This document shows, piece after piece, positions 7,793 to 16,245 of a stretch of 59,856 nt of DNA. Made by a program: the position numbers and the translations under genes. How positions within the stretch are numbered: the stretch's first letter is position 1; each line of letters begins with the position of its first letter. Location of the stretch: positions 1 through 59,856 of the forward strand of contig JAQUVD010000023.1 in NCBI GenBank assembly GCA_028693555.1. Reading direction: 5' to 3'. The notes beneath the pieces were generated by a model. The model saw only the letters and a program-made list of their open reading frames with translations. It had not been told where the DNA came from and searched no databases. This stretch comes from Hespellia sp. (lineage in GTDB: Bacteria > Bacillota > Clostridia > Lachnospirales > Lachnospiraceae).

Positions 7793-8239
7793 CTACCTGT
7801 TCTTCCCTTCAATCTCCATCATCAAATCCACACGTCTCTGATGTCTGCCCCCTTCGAACTCCGTCTCAAGGAAGGTCTTTACAATCGATTTTGCCATCTC
7901 AATCCCAACAATCCGCTCACCAAATGCAATGATATTGGCGTTGTTGTGTGCTCTGACAAGCCTCGCTGTAACCGGCTCACTGCAGACTGCGGCGCGCACA
8001 CCGTGAACCTTATTGGCTGAAAGTGAAATGCCGACGCCCGTTCCACAAATTAGGATTCCGAAATCCACATCTTTATTTACAACTGCTCGGCCAACCTTCT
8101 CTCCATATTCCGGATAGTCACAGCTGTCAGTTGTATCTGTTCCGAAGTTCACAACTTCATGTCCCAGTTCCGACACATATTCCATAATTTCATTTTTCAT
8201 GGCGACAGCCGCATGATCATTTCCAATTCCGATTTTCAT
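7793..8239 (-). CDS. rpiB: Ribose-5-phosphate isomerase B
   Basis: A 148-aa isomerase interconverting ribose-5-phosphate and ribulose-5-phosphate in the pentose phosphate pathway. It opens MKIGIGNDHAA with the substrate-binding DH pair, has catalytic Cys65 in CGTGVGISLSANK, and carries the phosphate-binding RAHNNAN around residue 98. Length is normal for the RpiB/LacAB family; the full CGTGVG loop favours RpiB over LacA or LacB. Ribosome site AGAGAGG. Single gene converging on the HAD phosphatase. Confidence 0.95.
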   Translation of the reverse strand: MKIGIGNDHAAVAMKNEIMEYVSELGHEVVNFGTDTTDSCDYPEYGEKVGRAVVNKDVDFGILICGTGVGISLSANKVHGVRAAVCSEPVTARLVRAHNNANIIAFGERIVGIEMAKSIVKTFLETEFEGGRHQRRVDLMMEIEGKNR

Positions 8240-8444
8240 ATTTTCAATTCCTCTCTATCTGTCTTATATGGTTCTTAATTTCAAACTTATTTTACTCTAT
8301 AAGGCATCAAAAAACAACCGAAACACAGGTCTTTGAAAGAATTCGTACTTATTTTATACCAACCGGGAAAAATAATCGTCTTATTCCTTACAGAGATATG
8401 TTAAAATAAAGTGTAAATTGAATTTTTGAATGGGGGAATTATAA

Positions 8445-9221
8445 ATGGAACACAAAACAACGATGATTGCCGTTGCCGGAAAGGGCGGTGTCGGCAAGAC
8501 TTCACTTGCAGCTGTCATGGTAAAACTCCTGGTGGAGGCTTACCCGGATAAGAAGATTCTCGCAATTGATGCAGATCCGGCAGTCGGATTATCTACAGCA
8601 CTTGGAATTGAAGTAAAGACGACCATTGATGATATTCGAAAAAAAGTAGTCGCACAGGCAGAGGACGGCAACGCCAAGGCTGCAATCGAGCTCTTAGGTG
8701 AAGCTCGATACGAGATTTTCGATGCGCTGGTGGAGCAGGATGGATTTTCATTTATTGCGGTCGGAAGACCGGAAGCTGCCGGATGCTATTGCAAAGTGAA
8801 CAGCTACCTCAAGGAAGTCATTTCTATATTATCCAATAACTACGATTATGTTGTCATCGACGGCGAGGCAGGGATTGAACAAATTAACCGGCGTGTTATG
8901 GAAAAGGTCACACATTTACTGCTCATCACCGACTCCAGCAAGAAAGGCTGTCAGGTGATTCAGACCATCAAAGAGGTGGCTGATGATTTGGTCATGTATG
9001 AAAAAGTTGGTGCCATTGCAAACCGCATTCCGGACATGAATGTAAAACAGTATATGGATACCGGCGATATTCCCGTTCTTTCTTACATTTTGTCAGATGC
9101 GTCACTTGCTGAATTTGATTTAAAGGGGAAAAGCGTCTTTCATCTCGATGCAGATACATTGATTGTTCAGGGTGCAAAAGAAGCCCTTGAAAATATAGCA
9201 ATTTTAAACAAAAGCGAATAA
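8445..9221 (+). CDS. CooC-like P-loop ATPase with CxC metal motif
   Basis: A 258-aa SIMIBI-class ATPase with the deviant Walker A GKGGVGKT (residues 12-19, signature Lys13), DADPAVGLSTALG as the switch region and VVIDGEAGIEQI as Walker B. It has a CxC pair, Cys114-Tyr-Cys116, at the place where CooC, the nickel-insertion ATPase of CO dehydrogenase, binds Ni at its dimer interface. The relatives are CooC and AcsF; ParA/MinD proteins lack the CxC. It begins an operon with an HgdC-type activase (12 bases downstream), a small membrane protein and an acetyl-CoA-synthase-like protein. No CO dehydrogenase gene is in the window. Role inferred: ATP-driven metal delivery to a protein of this operon or one encoded elsewhere. 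Confidence 0.85.
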   Translation: MEHKTTMIAVAGKGGVGKTSLAAVMVKLLVEAYPDKKILAIDADPAVGLSTALGIEVKTTIDDIRKKVVAQAEDGNAKAAIELLGEARYEIFDALVEQDGFSFIAVGRPEAAGCYCKVNSYLKEVISILSNNYDYVVIDGEAGIEQINRRVMEKVTHLLLITDSSKKGCQVIQTIKEVADDLVMYEKVGAIANRIPDMNVKQYMDTGDIPVLSYILSDASLAEFDLKGKSVFHLDADTLIVQGAKEALENIAILNKSE

Positions 9222-9233
9222 AAGGAGGAAACA

Positions 9234-10025
9234 ATGAAATATTATGGTGGATGTGACGCAGGAAGTACGTATACGAAATGTGTCATTATAGATGAAACAG
9301 GAACGATGGTGGCTGATGTGACACTTCGCAGCCGCATCAATTCAGTGCTCAGCGCACAGGATGCCTTAGATCAGGCAATTACAAAAGTTCCGGAGCTGGG
9401 CAGTGCTGCTGATTTGACTTATTTAGTTGGAACAGGATATGGTCGCAACAAGGTTCCATTTGCAGACGAGAACATCTCCGAGATCAGCTGCCATGCAATG
9501 GGCGTACATCTGGCAGATCCTAGTGTGAAAGCGATTATTGATATTGGCGGTCAGGATGTCAAGGGCATTGCAGTTGACACAGACGGAACCGTTTTAAACT
9601 TTGCAATGAACGACAAGTGTGCCGCCGGAACCGGACGTTTCTTTGAGGCAATGGCACGTGCATTTGAGATGGATTTATCAGAATTTTCAAAATTGTCTTT
9701 AAAAGCAAAGAACGTGATTCCAATCACTGCACAATGCACCGTATTTGCAGAGAGTGAAGTCATCTCGCTCGTCGGGGAAGGGAAACCGATGGACGAAATC
9801 GCTGCCGGTATTGAATTATCCGTTGCGAAACGATGCTTTGTGATGTCCAAAAAAGCCGGTGCGGTCGATAAGATTACGCTGACAGGCGGATGTGCGAAGA
9901 ACGATGGGTTAAAGCAGGCAATTGAGAAGGTCCTGAAGCTTAAGGTCATCGATCTCCCCATCGATCCACAGCTCATGGGCGCATTAGGTGCCGCGGAATT
10001 CGCAAGACAAAAGGGAGGGATGTAG
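9234..10025 (+). CDS. Acyl-CoA dehydratase activase (HgdC/BadF/BcrA family)
   Basis: A 263-aa ASKHA-fold ATPase that passes one electron at low potential to a partner iron-sulfur protein, driven by ATP hydrolysis. It has the phosphate-1 motif GGCDAGSTYTK (residues 5-15), the adenosine motif LTGGCAKN, and the two cysteines that together bind one [4Fe-4S] cluster between subunits: Cys129 in DKCAAGTGRF and Cys168 in AQCTVFAESEV. Normal partners are 2-hydroxyacyl-CoA dehydratases or double-cubane-cluster reductases; none is encoded here. Instead it sits between a CooC-like ATPase and an ACS-like protein, which suggests it may power reductive activation of a metal site. Ribosome site AAAGGAGG. Confidence 0.93.
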   Translation: MKYYGGCDAGSTYTKCVIIDETGTMVADVTLRSRINSVLSAQDALDQAITKVPELGSAADLTYLVGTGYGRNKVPFADENISEISCHAMGVHLADPSVKAIIDIGGQDVKGIAVDTDGTVLNFAMNDKCAAGTGRFFEAMARAFEMDLSEFSKLSLKAKNVIPITAQCTVFAESEVISLVGEGKPMDEIAAGIELSVAKRCFVMSKKAGAVDKITLTGGCAKNDGLKQAIEKVLKLKVIDLPIDPQLMGALGAAEFARQKGGM

Positions 10026-10026
10026 C

Positions 10027-10194
10027 ATGAAGAAACTTGTAAAGATCCTCAAGGGTCTGCTCATCACTGGCGTGTTACTGTTTGCCGCCAGCCTGATCAT
10101 CTACTATTTTAACCTGGATATGAAAGCGGCTGCTAAAGTCAGTCCTTTGTTGGAAAAATATTATGACAGTAAACAGAAAGAGAAGCATTTATAA
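10027..10194 (+). CDS. Small single-pass membrane protein, 55 aa, unknown function
   Basis: The ATG at 10027 has GGGAGG within the end of the activase gene. The product is 55 aa: a basic start (MKKLVKILKG), one hydrophobic helix at about residues 10-28, then an amphipathic charged tail rich in Lys and Glu. The stop TAA overlaps the ATG of the next gene (TAATG), which argues for translational coupling and a real gene. I do not recognise the family. The context suggests it could tether the soluble partners of this operon to the membrane; that is a guess. Confidence 0.7.
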   Translation: MKKLVKILKGLLITGVLLFAASLIIYYFNLDMKAAAKVSPLLEKYYDSKQKEKHL

Positions 10195-10940
10195 TGATGA
10201 AAATCTATGATGAAGTCATAAAAGAAGAGAAGAAATTAATGAATACGGACGGTGCCGCTTTGCCGCCCATTTCTTTGAAGGTTAGCGAAAATGATTGCGC
10301 GGGAGATATGTTCTGGCCAGAGGATGATGAAAACACGATCATCTTTCGAAGTGATATGGCGTATGAGCTTGGTGGCGGCACGTTACCTGCGATTTCCAGC
10401 CAGACTTTGACCGAGGATAAGGAATTGGTCCCTGACGATGGAATCCTGCTCTATGGGCCTGATTTGAATCAGCTGAGTAAAGATACTCCTTATGCCAAAC
10501 TCATTTATCTGCGCGTGAAGGGGGCTGCACTGGGCGAAGGGGATGCGCTTTATCATGCGATCCGCAAGATTGACTACACGAAATATCATGTACATCCACA
10601 CGGATACATGAGCCGAATCTCTTCCGCCAATCACCGGGAACCTGTGCGCATCAGCAAGGCTGCGCTTTCCGACGGGCTTTCATTCGAGAAGATTGGGAAT
10701 ACCTATCTGAACGCTTACAAAAAACACCCACAGGTCGAGGCGGTTCAGATTGTGTTCATCACCGATCCCACGTTTCATTTTAAGGCATTGGAGAAGCAGT
10801 GCCTGAAGGCAGAACAGATTACAGGCGCGCTCGATCATATCCTGAAAGACCTGAAGATGGACTGCCATACCTGTAACCTGAAAGAAGTATGTGATGAAGT
10901 GGAGGGACTTCGGGAACTGCATTTTCAAACACAACGTTAA
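10194..10940 (+). CDS. Acetyl-CoA synthase (AcsB/CdhC)-like protein, truncated form
   Basis: A 248-aa soluble protein. Several stretches match the order of the domain before the A-cluster in AcsB/CdhC: an acidic residue plus ELGGG (58-62), LLYGPDL (85-91), LRVKGA (106-111), the segment before RISKAAL (152-158), and VQIVFITDP (184-192). It then has Cys224-x2-Cys227-x5-Cys233, located where AcsB has the first A-cluster cysteines (C-x2-C-x8-C), and stops 15 residues later, so the second half of the A-cluster domain is missing. It cannot be a normal acetyl-CoA synthase; it may bind a simpler metal site or act as a scaffold or carrier. It is translationally coupled to the 55-aa protein. The similarity comes from memory of the family, not from a search. 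Confidence 0.6.
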   Translation: MMKIYDEVIKEEKKLMNTDGAALPPISLKVSENDCAGDMFWPEDDENTIIFRSDMAYELGGGTLPAISSQTLTEDKELVPDDGILLYGPDLNQLSKDTPYAKLIYLRVKGAALGEGDALYHAIRKIDYTKYHVHPHGYMSRISSANHREPVRISKAALSDGLSFEKIGNTYLNAYKKHPQVEAVQIVFITDPTFHFKALEKQCLKAEQITGALDHILKDLKMDCHTCNLKEVCDEVEGLRELHFQTQR

Positions 10941-10979
10941 AAAGAAACTGACACGGAAATAATCCGTGTCAGTTTCTTT
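10941..10979. terminator. Terminator at the end of the CooC/HgdC/ACS-like operon
   Basis: A perfect 17-bp stem: AAAGAAACTGACACGGA (10941-10957), loop AATAA, then its complement (10963-10979), beginning right after the stop codon. It also serves the convergent SPKTGE protein gene. Confidence 0.85.
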
Positions 10980-11026
10980 GACTTTGGCCCTTTAGTCACA
11001 ATGCATTGTAGCTAACTTGCTGATAA

Positions 11027-11599
11027 TTATTCTCCAGTTTTTGGAGAAGTCTTAGAAGTTGCTTTTGCTGTCGTTGTTGTTGGAGTAGTAGGTGTTGCTG
11101 CTGCTTTCTGTTTCTCTACAATAAATGTGACTGGTGAAAGATGTGTAAATGTACACTGTACTTTACCATTTGCTACAACCTTAGCTTCTACTTTAACCCA
11201 GCCCTGACCATCAATGTAATTCAGAACATATACAGTGTCACCAAGAACCACGCCTTCTACATCAATGACAACTGTAAGTGGATGATCCGCATCTACCGTT
11301 ACACCAGCAGGTGCTGTGACTTCAACAGTAACAACTGACGCATCATCTGATACGGTTGTACCTAAAGCTGCTTCCTGCTCCTGTTTTGTAGGATCCGGCT
11401 TATTTGTTGTAGAAATTGTAACATCTCCTACGACATTTCCATCTTTGTCTGTTGCTGCTGCAGAACCTGTCTCAATTTTAATAGCTCCATCGTCTGATAC
11501 AACCGGACTTCCTGCTGCAATGGCAGACATTCCTGAAACTGCTACTAAAGACATAACAGCTACTGCACCAATGACTTTCTTTAAGATATTTGATTTCAT
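11027..11599 (-). CDS. Secreted protein ending in an SPKTGE sortase-like motif, no membrane tail
   Basis: A 190-aa protein. The chosen ATG (11597-11599) has AAAGGAGG 9 bases upstream; a longer frame lacks a ribosome site. It has a clear signal peptide (MKSNILKK, hydrophobic core, cleavage near SAIAAG), an acidic beta-rich body with repeated Val/Thr, and a Pro/Thr-rich wall-spanning tail. It ends in TSPKTGE and a stop. SPKTG matches the motif known for Clostridioides difficile SrtB, but the hydrophobic helix and basic tail of a sorting signal are absent. It lies next to LCP and sortase B genes and has its own promoter. Function unknown. Confidence 0.8.
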   Translation of the reverse strand: MKSNILKKVIGAVAVMSLVAVSGMSAIAAGSPVVSDDGAIKIETGSAAATDKDGNVVGDVTISTTNKPDPTKQEQEAALGTTVSDDASVVTVEVTAPAGVTVDADHPLTVVIDVEGVVLGDTVYVLNYIDGQGWVKVEAKVVANGKVQCTFTHLSPVTFIVEKQKAAATPTTPTTTTAKATSKTSPKTGE

Positions 11600-11654
11600 T
11601 GGACTCTCCTCCTTTCTCTGATAATATTGGTTATGCTGAAAGATAACCAATTCT

Positions 11655-11683
11655 ATTTTAGCAATTTTATCCATATTTGTAAA
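11655..11683 (-). promoter_or_regulatory. Promoter of the SPKTGE protein gene
   Basis: On the minus strand: TTTACA (11678-11683), 17 bases, TAAAAT (11655-11660) with an upstream TGC extension. The leader contains GGTTAT/ATAACC that can form a small hairpin. Confidence 0.7.
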
Positions 11684-11722
11684 CCGTATTGCTCTTTTTG
11701 AGCGGAAATGGTATGTTTTGAC

Positions 11723-12730
11723 TCATTCTGTTTCAGTTTTCACATTATAAAACACATCAATAATCATCTGATAAAGGGCATCTGTATCCACATTATACTC
11801 ATCATACTTTGCTCCTTCCACAGTCTCTCCGGGCACCTTTAGAACCTCTTCCTTCATCGAATAGGTGGAAAGTTTTTTCATCATCTCTGCATCCATGTCT
11901 GTCACCATATATGGATTTGCGACATCCAAAAAGGAAGAATACCAGTCACTGTCACCACCATATTTTGCTTTGAGCTGGCTTGCCATAGCTGTCAGGAATT
12001 GCGTCTGTCTCTCCATTCGTCCATTGTTACTGCCCAATTCCTCTGTATTACGATACTGCACATATTTTAGTGCCATACTACCCTGAAGATTTACCTGTGC
12101 TCCCTGTGTAAAGCTTGCATCAATTGCTGTATAATCTTCCGGAATAGTAAGATCAACGCCGCCCATTGCCGTGGTAATCACAGAAAATCCCTCTACATTC
12201 ATCGACATGTAGGAATTAATTGGAATATTGTAAAACAGGCTGGATACTAGATTCTTCGTAAGCTGACAACTCCTTTTTTCACCATCTCCATATGCATACT
12301 GCAGGCAGAGCTGCGCTCGTGTATCTTTTACATATTCCCCATCTTTATCGTAAATAGCAATATTCACCATGGAATCCCGGGAGATCTGAATCGTCTGAAT
12401 CGTCTGGGCTGTTGTATCAAGTACAAATAGAATCATACAATCCGACTGACCACCATTGGTAGGCTGCTCTTCCAGCATCTCCTGATTCTTTTTGTCGACT
12501 CCCATAAACAGCATCGTCCGGATTGCTGTATTTCGCTTATACGTCTGCCCATTATACTGGATTGTATTAATATCAAGTTCATCAGATCCCTGTTCATTTG
12601 CTGCTCCAACATCTCCAGCCGGAACCTCCTGCTTTTTTTGATAGTCGAGGTAGAGCAGTACACCTGCTACAAGCAGTATCACGACAAAAACTGCCGTAAC
12701 CATAACTATTGTCTTTTTATTATTCTTCAT
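11723..12730 (-). CDS. LytR-CpsA-Psr (LCP) family protein
   Basis: A 335-aa membrane-anchored enzyme: short basic start, one helix (about residues 8-27), then an extracellular LCP domain. LCP proteins transfer undecaprenyl-linked wall polymers to peptidoglycan. Visible features are TIQTIQISRDSMV with the arginine and aspartate that bind pyrophosphate, MGGVDLTIPEDYTAID, and the arginine-rich NNGRMERQTQFL. The start codon overlaps the end of the sortase B gene by 11 bases, so the two are translationally coupled and likely act together at the cell surface. Confidence 0.88.
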   Translation of the reverse strand: MKNNKKTIVMVTAVFVVILLVAGVLLYLDYQKKQEVPAGDVGAANEQGSDELDINTIQYNGQTYKRNTAIRTMLFMGVDKKNQEMLEEQPTNGGQSDCMILFVLDTTAQTIQTIQISRDSMVNIAIYDKDGEYVKDTRAQLCLQYAYGDGEKRSCQLTKNLVSSLFYNIPINSYMSMNVEGFSVITTAMGGVDLTIPEDYTAIDASFTQGAQVNLQGSMALKYVQYRNTEELGSNNGRMERQTQFLTAMASQLKAKYGGDSDWYSSFLDVANPYMVTDMDAEMMKKLSTYSMKEEVLKVPGETVEGAKYDEYNVDTDALYQMIIDVFYNVKTETE

Positions 12731-13514
12731 TTGTCAAATAAGCCTCCACTAGATATCTGTTACTTGGCTGATCTGAAATACAGGTACTGAGTGTTAATAG
12801 TTTACTGTTCGTGTCTAAGGCTGCATCTTCAAACACATGGCTGTTCACATCCTGTGTCGACTGAATATCTGTAATATACTGACCCATTCCTTCTACTGTA
12901 GAAAAATCATATGCCTCCGGAATATATACATCACTGAATATCACTGCGGCAAAAATGCGAAATGTCAATTTCTTCTCCGGCGTATATATATAAATCTCCG
13001 GGTGTTCCTGCCAGTATGCAATATCCCGGTAAGACTTCAGACCGCCAAACATCGAACCATCAAGCATCTCGTGGCCATACATAATCGTAGCAAAATCTGT
13101 GAAATCTTTTGAATTCACATTTTCCGTATAGATGGAACCCGGAAGGCCATATACATTTTCCACCGTATAATTCAAATAATAATTCTGATCTTCACCACCG
13201 CTCTGTACAATCGGATAGGAAATATCTGTTCCCGGAATATAAATCCATGCATAAATATCCGGATTCATCGCCTGTAGTGCCGTAAAATCAACCGTTATAT
13301 CATCGCCTGCTTCGTTTGTGGAAACTTCCGGTGTACTGATTACCTTTTCCTGAATCTTCTTATAAGACGCTTCATTCTTTTCTTTCTGTTTTTCTTTTTG
13401 ATATTTTAAAAACTGTAATACACCAAACACTGCAAGCACAACAACCAAAAGTGCAATGATAACACAGATCACTATTTTTTTGATGTTACGTTTTTTCTTC
13501 TGTTGATTTTTCAT
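12720..13514 (-). CDS. Class B sortase
   Basis: A 264-aa transpeptidase that cuts surface proteins at a sorting motif and attaches them to the wall. I chose the ATG at 13512-13514 because AAGGAG is 5 bases upstream; a GTG two codons earlier is too close. It has a very basic start (KKKRNIKK), one helix (about 13-36), then a sortase domain with His148 (MYGHEM), Cys245 (TLSTC) and Arg253 (SNRYLVEA). The long insert before the cysteine is typical of class B. The adjacent SPKTGE protein is the obvious candidate substrate, although its sorting signal is incomplete. Confidence 0.92.
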   Translation of the reverse strand: MKNQQKKKRNIKKIVICVIIALLVVVLAVFGVLQFLKYQKEKQKEKNEASYKKIQEKVISTPEVSTNEAGDDITVDFTALQAMNPDIYAWIYIPGTDISYPIVQSGGEDQNYYLNYTVENVYGLPGSIYTENVNSKDFTDFATIMYGHEMLDGSMFGGLKSYRDIAYWQEHPEIYIYTPEKKLTFRIFAAVIFSDVYIPEAYDFSTVEGMGQYITDIQSTQDVNSHVFEDAALDTNSKLLTLSTCISDQPSNRYLVEAYLTNEE

Positions 13515-13558
13515 CTTCACTCCTTTTCCAATTCATGTTAATCGCTTGCTGACTTTTT

Positions 13559-13587
13559 ATTATAGCATTTTGGCTGCAACTCATCAA
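13559..13587 (-). promoter_or_regulatory. Promoter of the sortase B-LCP operon
   Basis: On the minus strand: TTGATG (13582-13587), 17 bases, TATAAT (13559-13564) with a TGC extension, just after the MATE gene and about 45 bases before the sortase start. Confidence 0.8.
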
Positions 13588-13594
13588 CCTAAGT

Positions 13595-14989
13595 TCATTT
13601 TTTACTTTCTTCTGTAGCTTTTTGAGCTTTGTTATTTTCTTTCTCCAGAATTTTATTAATATTCATCGCAAACAACGCCGATGCGATAATAACAGATAAC
13701 ACATCTGCCACCGGCTCTGACAGAAATACGGCAAACACCTTATCTGTAAAGAAATTCGGTAAAATGTAAATCAGCGGAATCAACAAAATCAGCTTACGCA
13801 TACAGGCAATGAACAGCGAAAGCTTTGCCTGTCCCAGTGCCATAAATGTGCTCTGTATCGCAGACTGGATGCCAAATATTCCCGCTCCTGCCATATAGAT
13901 ACGCAGTGCCCATGTCGTTGTCGCAATCAGCTCCGGAGAATTATTATTGAAAAGTCGCACAAACACGCCCGGGAACAACTCTATCACAACGCAAAATACA
14001 AGTGTATAGATGAGACAGCATCGAATCAGCAGGTGATAGGTCTTCTTCACTCGTTCTATATTTCCGGCTCCATAGTTGAAACTGATGATCGGCTGCGCAC
14101 CCTGCGTAAGCCCCTGTGCCGGAATGAACAGAAACTGCATGACACTCGCAAGAATTGTCATCGCTCCAACCGCAATATCCCCACCGTATCTTGACAGTGA
14201 GGAATTAAATGCGACGTTGATTGCACTTTCTGTAATGTTCATAACAAATGGCGCAACGCCCAGCGCCAGCACCGGCAGAATCACTTCCGCGCGAAGGTGC
14301 AGATGTTTTCGCTTAATTCGGATCTTTGTCTTACTTCCTGTCAGGAACCGAAGGACCCACACAGCCGAAACACCCTGTGAAATGATGGTTGCAAGTGCCG
14401 CTCCCTCTACTCCCATATGAAAACCGAAAATCAAAATCGGATCTAACACAATATTACAAACTGCTCCGAGAAGCACTGTCTTCATTCCCGTCTGTGAAAA
14501 GCCCTGCGTCGTGATAAACGGATTCATTCCGACCGCAATCAGTACACAGATAGTTCCCAGCACATAGATTCTAAGATAAGACAATGCATAGGGAAGTGTA
14601 CTGGCACTGGCTCCGAATGCGCGCAGAATCGGCACACCAACAATCTCTGTCACAATCGTCAGAACGATCGCCGTGATAATCATAGCAGTCGTACAATTTC
14701 CCATGATCTCTTCTGCTTTTTCATCCTCACCTTTGCCCATATAAATTGCAATCCGCGGCGCGCCTCCGAATCCGATAAGTGCTGCAAATGCAGTCACCAT
14801 CATCAGTACCGGAAAACATAAGCCAAGTCCTGTCAGCGCAAGATCTCCGGTCTTTGGAATATGTCCGATATAAATGCGGTCTACCATGTTATATAAAAGA
14901 TTTACCAGTTGTGCCACAATAGACGGAAGTGCCAGCTTTACCAGAAGGGAACCAATCTTTCCCTCCCCCAGATTTGGTGCATTGTTCAT
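13595..14989 (-). CDS. MATE family efflux transporter
   Basis: A 464-aa, 12-helix antiporter, probably Na+ or H+ driven. The two halves show the MATE pattern: LALPSIVAQLVNLLYNMVDRIYIGH near the start (split here as LALPSIVAQL and NMVDRIYIGH) and PAQGLTQGAQPIISFNYG at the start of the second half. Such proteins export drugs and metabolites; substrate is not predictable. It has its own promoter with a palindrome over the -10 region. Start ATG with AAGGTTG upstream. Downstream follows the sortase promoter, so it is a single gene. Confidence 0.92.
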   Translation of the reverse strand: MNNAPNLGEGKIGSLLVKLALPSIVAQLVNLLYNMVDRIYIGHIPKTGDLALTGLGLCFPVLMMVTAFAALIGFGGAPRIAIYMGKGEDEKAEEIMGNCTTAMIITAIVLTIVTEIVGVPILRAFGASASTLPYALSYLRIYVLGTICVLIAVGMNPFITTQGFSQTGMKTVLLGAVCNIVLDPILIFGFHMGVEGAALATIISQGVSAVWVLRFLTGSKTKIRIKRKHLHLRAEVILPVLALGVAPFVMNITESAINVAFNSSLSRYGGDIAVGAMTILASVMQFLFIPAQGLTQGAQPIISFNYGAGNIERVKKTYHLLIRCCLIYTLVFCVVIELFPGVFVRLFNNNSPELIATTTWALRIYMAGAGIFGIQSAIQSTFMALGQAKLSLFIACMRKLILLIPLIYILPNFFTDKVFAVFLSEPVADVLSVIIASALFAMNINKILEKENNKAQKATEESKK

Positions 14990-15047
14990 AATTTACAACC
15001 TTCTTACTTTCCATATTATCTTCCAACTCCAATTTGAAAGATTCACT

Positions 15048-15085
15048 TAGTAATTAATACTACCAAATCCACCACTTTTTTGCAA
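15048..15085 (-). promoter_or_regulatory. Promoter and overlapping palindrome upstream of the MATE gene
   Basis: On the minus strand: TTGCAA (15080-15085), 17 bases, TAGTAT (15057-15062). TAGTA-TTAAT-TACTA (15048-15062) covers the -10 box and start region, a layout typical of a MarR or TetR operator. No regulator gene is adjacent. Confidence 0.5.
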
Positions 15086-15090
15086 CCGTC

Positions 15091-16245
15091 CTACTTCATA
15101 TTTTCTTCCTGCATCTTGTTAATCAGCATTGCGACACATACACACGCTGCGGCAAATACAAGCTGTACGATGAACCCCTTATAAATAGTCATCTTTACAC
15201 TATCTGTCAGCACCTGATAATTCCCGAGTAAATCATTCACCGTCTCATACCAGTACACAGGAAGAACCTGCACGACTTTTTTTACATTGCTTCCCATAAT
15301 ATCCAGCGGCACGAACACACCACAGAGAAAACTGATTCCGAGTGAAACAGTGGTCGCTACATTTGTAACAAGCTCCGCGTTCTTTACCAGTGTCCCTGTG
15401 ATAATCGCAATTCCCATGCAGCTTAACAGCAACAGGAAGGAGTTTGCAATCAGATAGCACAGGTGCGTATTTTGCAAAACCGCCCCGCCGGACTGAAATA
15501 CCGGAATGAGGAGGCTGATCAGCCACAATCCCACACTGATCACGCCAAGTGCCAGAACCATTTCCCCTGTCTTTCTTGCAGATGAGACCGGTGAGCAGGC
15601 AATGCGCTCTTTGACATCTTCCCTGCGGAAAATTACAAGCAGCATTCCTATGGCGCAGCAGAGTGTTGCCAGAAATAGATATGGAAAATATCGAAATGCA
15701 TACATATAGTCCGCAAATTCTGCATTACTTCCTTCCTGTATCGCAACATCGGGCTGTATGTCCTGCAGTTCAATTGTTTTATCGATTGCATCTGCCAGTG
15801 AATAGCCACTTTCTTCATATATTTTTACCTGATTCAGATAGCTGTCTACCTGATAGCTGACATACGATTCCGTATAAGAGCCCGGAACCGATGTGATTCC
15901 AATCTTTTCATCCCCCTTCAGACACAACTTCTCGAACTGCTCCGGAACATAGATAATAAATTCCGTCTTACGGTAATAAAGTGCGTCACGCAGCGTGTCT
16001 TTCTGATCCGGATATTCCACCAGTTCATTATTTACACCGAGATATTTTCCCAAACCTTTTGCAAGCTCGCCGCCATCACGGTCAATCACAGTAATCTTCA
16101 TGCTGCTCAGTGAAAATGCAGTCTCATCTGACTTGGTCACAGAACTCTGAATCAGAACTGTAATGCCGACAAAGACCCCAAAATAAAGGAGAATTAATCC
16201 AAGATTGCGCTTCATTAGAATCATATACCCTTTAAATACTCTCAT
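15091..16245 (-). CDS. ABC-2 type transporter permease (LnrN-like)
   Basis: A 384-aa permease with one N-terminal helix, a long extracellular domain (about residues 40-185) and five more helices toward the C-terminus. This is the ABC2_membrane_3 plan seen in Bacillus LnrM/LnrN (YfiM/YfiN) and related drug exporters. Its start overlaps the end of the other permease by 14 bases; together they form a heterodimeric channel with the ATPase encoded first in the operon. Ribosome site GAGGGAA. Confidence 0.82.
   Translation of the reverse strand: MRVFKGYMILMKRNLGLILLYFGVFVGITVLIQSSVTKSDETAFSLSSMKITVIDRDGGELAKGLGKYLGVNNELVEYPDQKDTLRDALYYRKTEFIIYVPEQFEKLCLKGDEKIGITSVPGSYTESYVSYQVDSYLNQVKIYEESGYSLADAIDKTIELQDIQPDVAIQEGSNAEFADYMYAFRYFPYLFLATLCCAIGMLLVIFRREDVKERIACSPVSSARKTGEMVLALGVISVGLWLISLLIPVFQSGGAVLQNTHLCYLIANSFLLLLSCMGIAIITGTLVKNAELVTNVATTVSLGISFLCGVFVPLDIMGSNVKKVVQVLPVYWYETVNDLLGNYQVLTDSVKMTIYKGFIVQLVFAAACVCVAMLINKMQEENMK

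Noticed and set aside
10027-10194. The idea that the 55-aa frame after the activase is chance.
   Set aside because: It has a ribosome site, a clean transmembrane helix and a TAATG overlap with the next gene, so I kept it as real.
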